A program made the position numbers and the translations under genes. Of a stretch of 8,276 bases of DNA, positions 6,558 to 8,276 are shown one piece after another (position 1 is the first letter of the stretch; each line of letters opens with the position of its first letter). The notes under the pieces were generated by a model. That model saw only the letters and a program-made list of their open reading frames with translations. It did not search any database and had not been told where the DNA came from. This DNA comes from Clostridiales bacterium (GTDB lineage: Bacteria; Bacillota; Clostridia; Oscillospirales; Oscillospiraceae), in assembly GCA_019421525.1 (NCBI GenBank), contig JAHZFC010000100.1, positions 1-8,276 on the forward strand, given 5' to 3'.

Positions 6558-7829
6558 TTAACTTACCCGGATCTTCCCCTCAAGATTAACGAAGCTGGCC
6601 ACTTTTCTTTCCTTCGTAGCTTCATTGTAAATATTCATTGTTGTCGTGATATCCGCATGCCCCATGATTTCCTGAATAACCTTGAGATCTTTCTCGTTCT
6701 CGCAAAAGCGAGTGCAAAATGTATGCCTTAGGTTGTGGCATGAAAAATGCGGCAGGAGCTGCGGTGCTCGCTTTTCTTGCTTAGCACGTAACGTTTCCTC
6801 AGCATTGTAATCTCGGCATATTCGTTCAATAGCTCGATTGACGCAATGCGGACTAATTGCCTCACCGTATCTGGATGAAAAAATGAATCCACTATAACCA
6901 TCAATCACAGTATCATTGAAGCCATCTTCCATTTGACGAAGTCGCTCCTGGAGAAGAGCACGCCGAACTTCCTCAAGCATCGGAATAATCCGGATTCCCG
7001 CACTTGTCTTAGGCGTTGTAACGTGGAAACCCATCTTCCCTGTTTTTTCACGTTTGCGATAAACCAGGTTATGATTTATGGAGATTATTCCCTCAGCAAA
7101 ATCGCAATCTTGCCATCTTAACCCTACAACTTCGCCGATTCTGCACCCGGTCCCGAGCAACACAGTAAAAATAGGTAGCCAGTGTTTGTAGGTCGGCGAT
7201 GAAGAAACATAACTAATAAAAGCAGATTGTTGCGATTCTGTCAAGGCTTTTCTTTTCGGTTTTTCCCAGTTGTGGGTTCTTTTGATCTCGTTCATGACAC
7301 CATCAGTCGGATTCAATCGAATGATGCCATCCCGAACTGCAGTAGAGAAAACCGGATGAAGTATGGTATGGATGATTTCCATACTGTTAGGCTTAAAGCC
7401 TTTTTCATGAATCAACGACAGGTAAAATCTCTTGATGTCACTATACTTGATATTGGCCAACTTCATGTATCCGATTTCATCTCTGACATACTTATCATAC
7501 ATGTACTTATAGTTTCCTCTGGTAGATTCCTTGATCTCAATCTTCTGGGCGATATACCGATCAAAGTGGCCGTTCAAAGTCGTTCGGTCCGCTTCATGTG
7601 TTTGTATTCCATCTTCGAGATCTCTGCGAATCCGTTTCTCCATTGAGCGCAGTGATTCGTTGCATCTCTTACCGGATGGGATCCGATCCGTATCTACCAG
7701 TTTCCAACTATATACGCTTTTTCTCTCCCCCTTTTCATCATAATACCTGTACTCATACTTGCCATCGCTGCGTTGTAATTCCCCTTGTCTCAGGAGTCGT
7801 CCTTTATTATCGCGTCGTTTTTCGGACAC
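6558..7829 (-). CDS. int: Tyrosine recombinase, Tn916-family integrase
   Basis: Site-specific recombinase that integrates and, with Xis, excises the element. The 423-residue protein opens MSEKRRDNKGRLLRQGE and continues to VYSWKLVDTDRIPSGKR (39-55). This is the signature of the Tn916 Int N-terminal arm-binding domain (about 1-70). A SAM-like core-binding domain follows (about 80-180). The catalytic domain (about 195-405) shows the full set: R230 in GTGCRIGE, K274 in TPKTSAG, H365 and R368 in HNLRHTF, H391 in GHAD, and nucleophile Y401 in MNIYNEAT. The start is GTG at 7829, with AAAGGAG five bases upstream (7835-7841). It is slightly longer than Tn916 Int (405 residues) and intact, so the enzyme should be active. 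Codon use is AT-richer than in the ktrB-topA genes, consistent with transfer. It has its own promoter, and xis lies upstream behind a terminator. Confidence 0.96.
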   Translation of the reverse strand: MSEKRRDNKGRLLRQGELQRSDGKYEYRYYDEKGERKSVYSWKLVDTDRIPSGKRCNESLRSMEKRIRRDLEDGIQTHEADRTTLNGHFDRYIAQKIEIKESTRGNYKYMYDKYVRDEIGYMKLANIKYSDIKRFYLSLIHEKGFKPNSMEIIHTILHPVFSTAVRDGIIRLNPTDGVMNEIKRTHNWEKPKRKALTESQQSAFISYVSSSPTYKHWLPIFTVLLGTGCRIGEVVGLRWQDCDFAEGIISINHNLVYRKREKTGKMGFHVTTPKTSAGIRIIPMLEEVRRALLQERLRQMEDGFNDTVIDGYSGFIFSSRYGEAISPHCVNRAIERICRDYNAEETLRAKQEKRAPQLLPHFSCHNLRHTFCTRFCENEKDLKVIQEIMGHADITTTMNIYNEATKERKVASFVNLEGKIRVS

Positions 7830-7867
7830 GGTTACTCCTTTCCAAGAGCCTCCTAATTACACATTTA

Positions 7868-7896
7868 ATTATAATACAGGAGCCTCTTTTTTTCAA
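7868..7896 (-). promoter_or_regulatory. Promoter of int
   Basis: On the minus strand, TTGAAA (7896-7891) and a perfect TATAAT (7873-7868) are 17 bp apart. Transcription would begin near 7861, about 30 bases before the int GTG. GAGCCTC occurs on the plus strand at both 7846-7852 and 7880-7886, and TAATTA at both 7854-7859 and 7866-7871, flanking the start region. These could be operator half-sites, but that is only a possibility. Confidence 0.78.
7883..7894 (-). repeat. 12-bp repeat, copy 1 (int promoter -35 region)
   Basis: GAAAAAAAGAGG on the minus strand overlaps the int -35 element. An identical 12-mer begins the xis coding region (8167-8178), 284 bp away in the same orientation. It may be coincidence of purine-rich sequence. 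Confidence 0.35.
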
Positions 7897-7932
7897 CCTG
7901 TGCGTCATTTGTACTGATATGAACGAAAAGCC

Positions 7933-7975
7933 AAAGGCCTGGACATAGTCTAAATCTATATCCAGGCCCTTTTTT
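7933..7975. terminator. Bidirectional hairpin terminator between xis and int
   Basis: GGCCTGGA (7936-7943) pairs with TCCAGGCC (7961-7968). After one mismatch ATAG (7945-7948) pairs with CTAT (7956-7959), leaving a 7-base loop. On the plus strand a C and six T follow (7970-7975). On the minus strand TTTGGCTTTT follows. It lies 6 bases beyond the xis stop, so it should end xis transcripts before int. In the other direction it would stop antisense transcription entering from the left. Confidence 0.8.
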
Positions 7976-7981
7976 CATGCC

Positions 7982-8167
7982 CTACACGGCATCTACATCT
8001 TCCAAATATTTCTCAAATTTTTTCCGCTTGATCAGCCTCTTCGTCCCGACCCAAATAACAAACTCACAGTCAGGGTTACCGGTAATATCGCGCAGTTTAT
8101 TTGTCCCAATCCCAAAATAGGCCGCCGCTTCATCAATCGTCAGATTGGCCTTTTCCCAAATGGGCAC
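7982..8167 (-). CDS. xis: Excisionase, Tn916 Xis family
   Basis: Small winged-helix DNA-binding protein that directs the integrase toward excision. The open frame gives 61 residues from GTG 8167: PIWEKANLTIDEAAAYFGIG, then NKLRDI, a middle segment, and the basic KRLIKRKKFEKYLEDVDAV tail. This parallels Tn916 Xis (PIWERYTLTIEEASKYF..., ending KRKQFEKI..DAI; 67 residues) nearly end to end. The GTG lacks a properly spaced Shine-Dalgarno. A strong GGAGGAG (8190-8196) is instead placed 8 bases before an ATG at 8181, whose frame differs by one base at an A7 run. Joining the two by a -1 shift at A AAA AAG (8176-8170) gives MEKKE followed by VPIWEK, a 66-residue protein close to the family length. 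The gene is therefore either recoded, translated poorly from GTG, or carries a one-base deletion. Xis identity is strong and the true start is open. Confidence 0.88.
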   Translation of the reverse strand: MPIWEKANLTIDEAAAYFGIGTNKLRDITGNPDCEFVIWVGTKRLIKRKKFEKYLEDVDAV

Positions 8168-8178
8168 CTCTTTTTTTC
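8167..8178 (-). repeat. 12-bp repeat, copy 2 (xis start)
   Basis: Second copy of GAAAAAAAGAGG; it contains the A7 run of the slippery heptamer at the xis start. Confidence 0.35.
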
Positions 8179-8196
8179 CATCTATTCATCTCCTCC
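8170..8196 (-). promoter_or_regulatory. Shine-Dalgarno, ATG and A AAA AAG slippery heptamer at the xis start
   Basis: GGAGGAG (8196-8190), 8 bases, ATG (8181-8179), then GAA AAA AAG. The heptamer A AAA AAG (8176-8170) is in the phase required for -1 slippage of tandem lysyl-tRNAs. Unshifted translation ends after 13 codons at a TGA. Shifted translation enters the Xis frame at GAG GTG CCC. Only a weak 3-bp hairpin (CCC ATTT GGG) follows, so a strong downstream stimulator is not evident. Confidence 0.5.
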
Positions 8197-8206
8197 AAGG
8201 AAAAGT

Positions 8207-8276
8207 TCAAAAGAAAGCAGCGGGCGGCGGCTGGCTGGGCCGCTCCGCGAGACTTACTCCCCGAGCTTCTGGCACT
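8207..8276 (-). CDS. Possible 3' end of an unidentified ORF upstream of xis
   Basis: A minus-strand frame enters from the right edge and ends at TGA (8209-8207), 11 bases before the xis Shine-Dalgarno. The last visible residues read about VPEARGVSLAERPSQPPPAAFF, a proline-rich tail. The DNA is GC-rich, unlike xis and int. The tight spacing suggests an upstream gene co-transcribed with xis, such as a mobilization or regulatory gene of the element, but 22 codons are too few to identify it. Another reading frame through this stretch is also open, so coding status is uncertain. Confidence 0.35.
   Translation of the reverse strand, partial: VPEARGVSLAERPSQPPPAAFF

Larger units (their letters stand above)
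6538..8276 (-). mobile_element. Terminal integration module of a Tn916-like integrative element (continues past right edge)
   Basis: The int-xis module is visibly AT-richer than the chromosome to its left and has the Tn916 layout: xis, then int, then the element terminus, then chromosome. The exact boundary is unknown. It should lie between about 6485, where sequence turns GC-rich, and the arm-like repeats at 6538-6557. The other end is outside the window. Nothing here says whether the element is conjugative (ICE) or only mobilizable (IME). The insertion left the ktrB promoter and the operon intact. Confidence 0.75.

Noticed and set aside
7807..7908. 33-residue minus ORF overlapping the int start (MTHRLKKRGS...)
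   Set aside because: Its ATG lies upstream of the predicted int transcription start and spans the promoter; it has no ribosome site and is probably chance.

Overview
The window reads as the chromosome of a GC-rich anaerobic Firmicute (Clostridia, perhaps an Oscillospiraceae-type gut bacterium), with one end of an AT-richer integrative element on its right. The taxonomic guess rests on the Firmicutes-type protein set (KtrAB potassium uptake, a DprA with a C-terminal winged helix, a Tn916-type Int/Xis pair) encoded in GC-rich codons, with strong GGAGG ribosome sites. No rRNA or other taxonomic marker is present. Every supported gene lies on the minus strand.

Positions 1-6250 hold one apparent transcription unit read right to left: ktrB/trkH (potassium channel subunit), ktrA/trkA (its RCK regulator), a SpoU/TrmH-family RNA 2'-O-methyltransferase, dprA (recombination mediator for incoming ssDNA) and topA (DNA topoisomerase I, running off the left edge a little before its expected C-terminus). 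Gaps are 47, -13 (or -4), 25 and 27 bases, and I see no terminator between genes. A near-consensus promoter (TTGCAA, 17 bp, TATAAT) at 6220-6248 drives the unit. It places the real ktrB start at a TTG codon at 6162 rather than at the upstream ATG codons in the same open frame.

Positions 6250-6557 are a junction zone. It holds a strong hairpin terminator (6353-6383), a 38-codon ORF ending just before that terminator (6395-6511), a shift from GC-rich to AT-rich sequence near 6485-6540, and a pair of GGTGTAAA direct repeats (6538-6557) touching the integrase stop codon.

Positions 6558-8181 are the integration module of a Tn916-like mobile element: a tyrosine recombinase (int) with its own promoter, a bidirectional hairpin terminator, and a small excisionase (xis). 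The order xis, int, element end, chromosome is that of Tn916. The element continues past the right edge, where the sequence becomes GC-rich again and the last codons of another minus-strand ORF are visible.

The most notable detail is at the xis start. A well-placed Shine-Dalgarno and ATG are out of frame with the excisionase body by one base at an A7 run, and that run forms a correctly phased A AAA AAG slippery heptamer. This could be programmed -1 frameshifting, transcriptional slippage, or a simple one-base indel. I see no larger undescribed system in this window.
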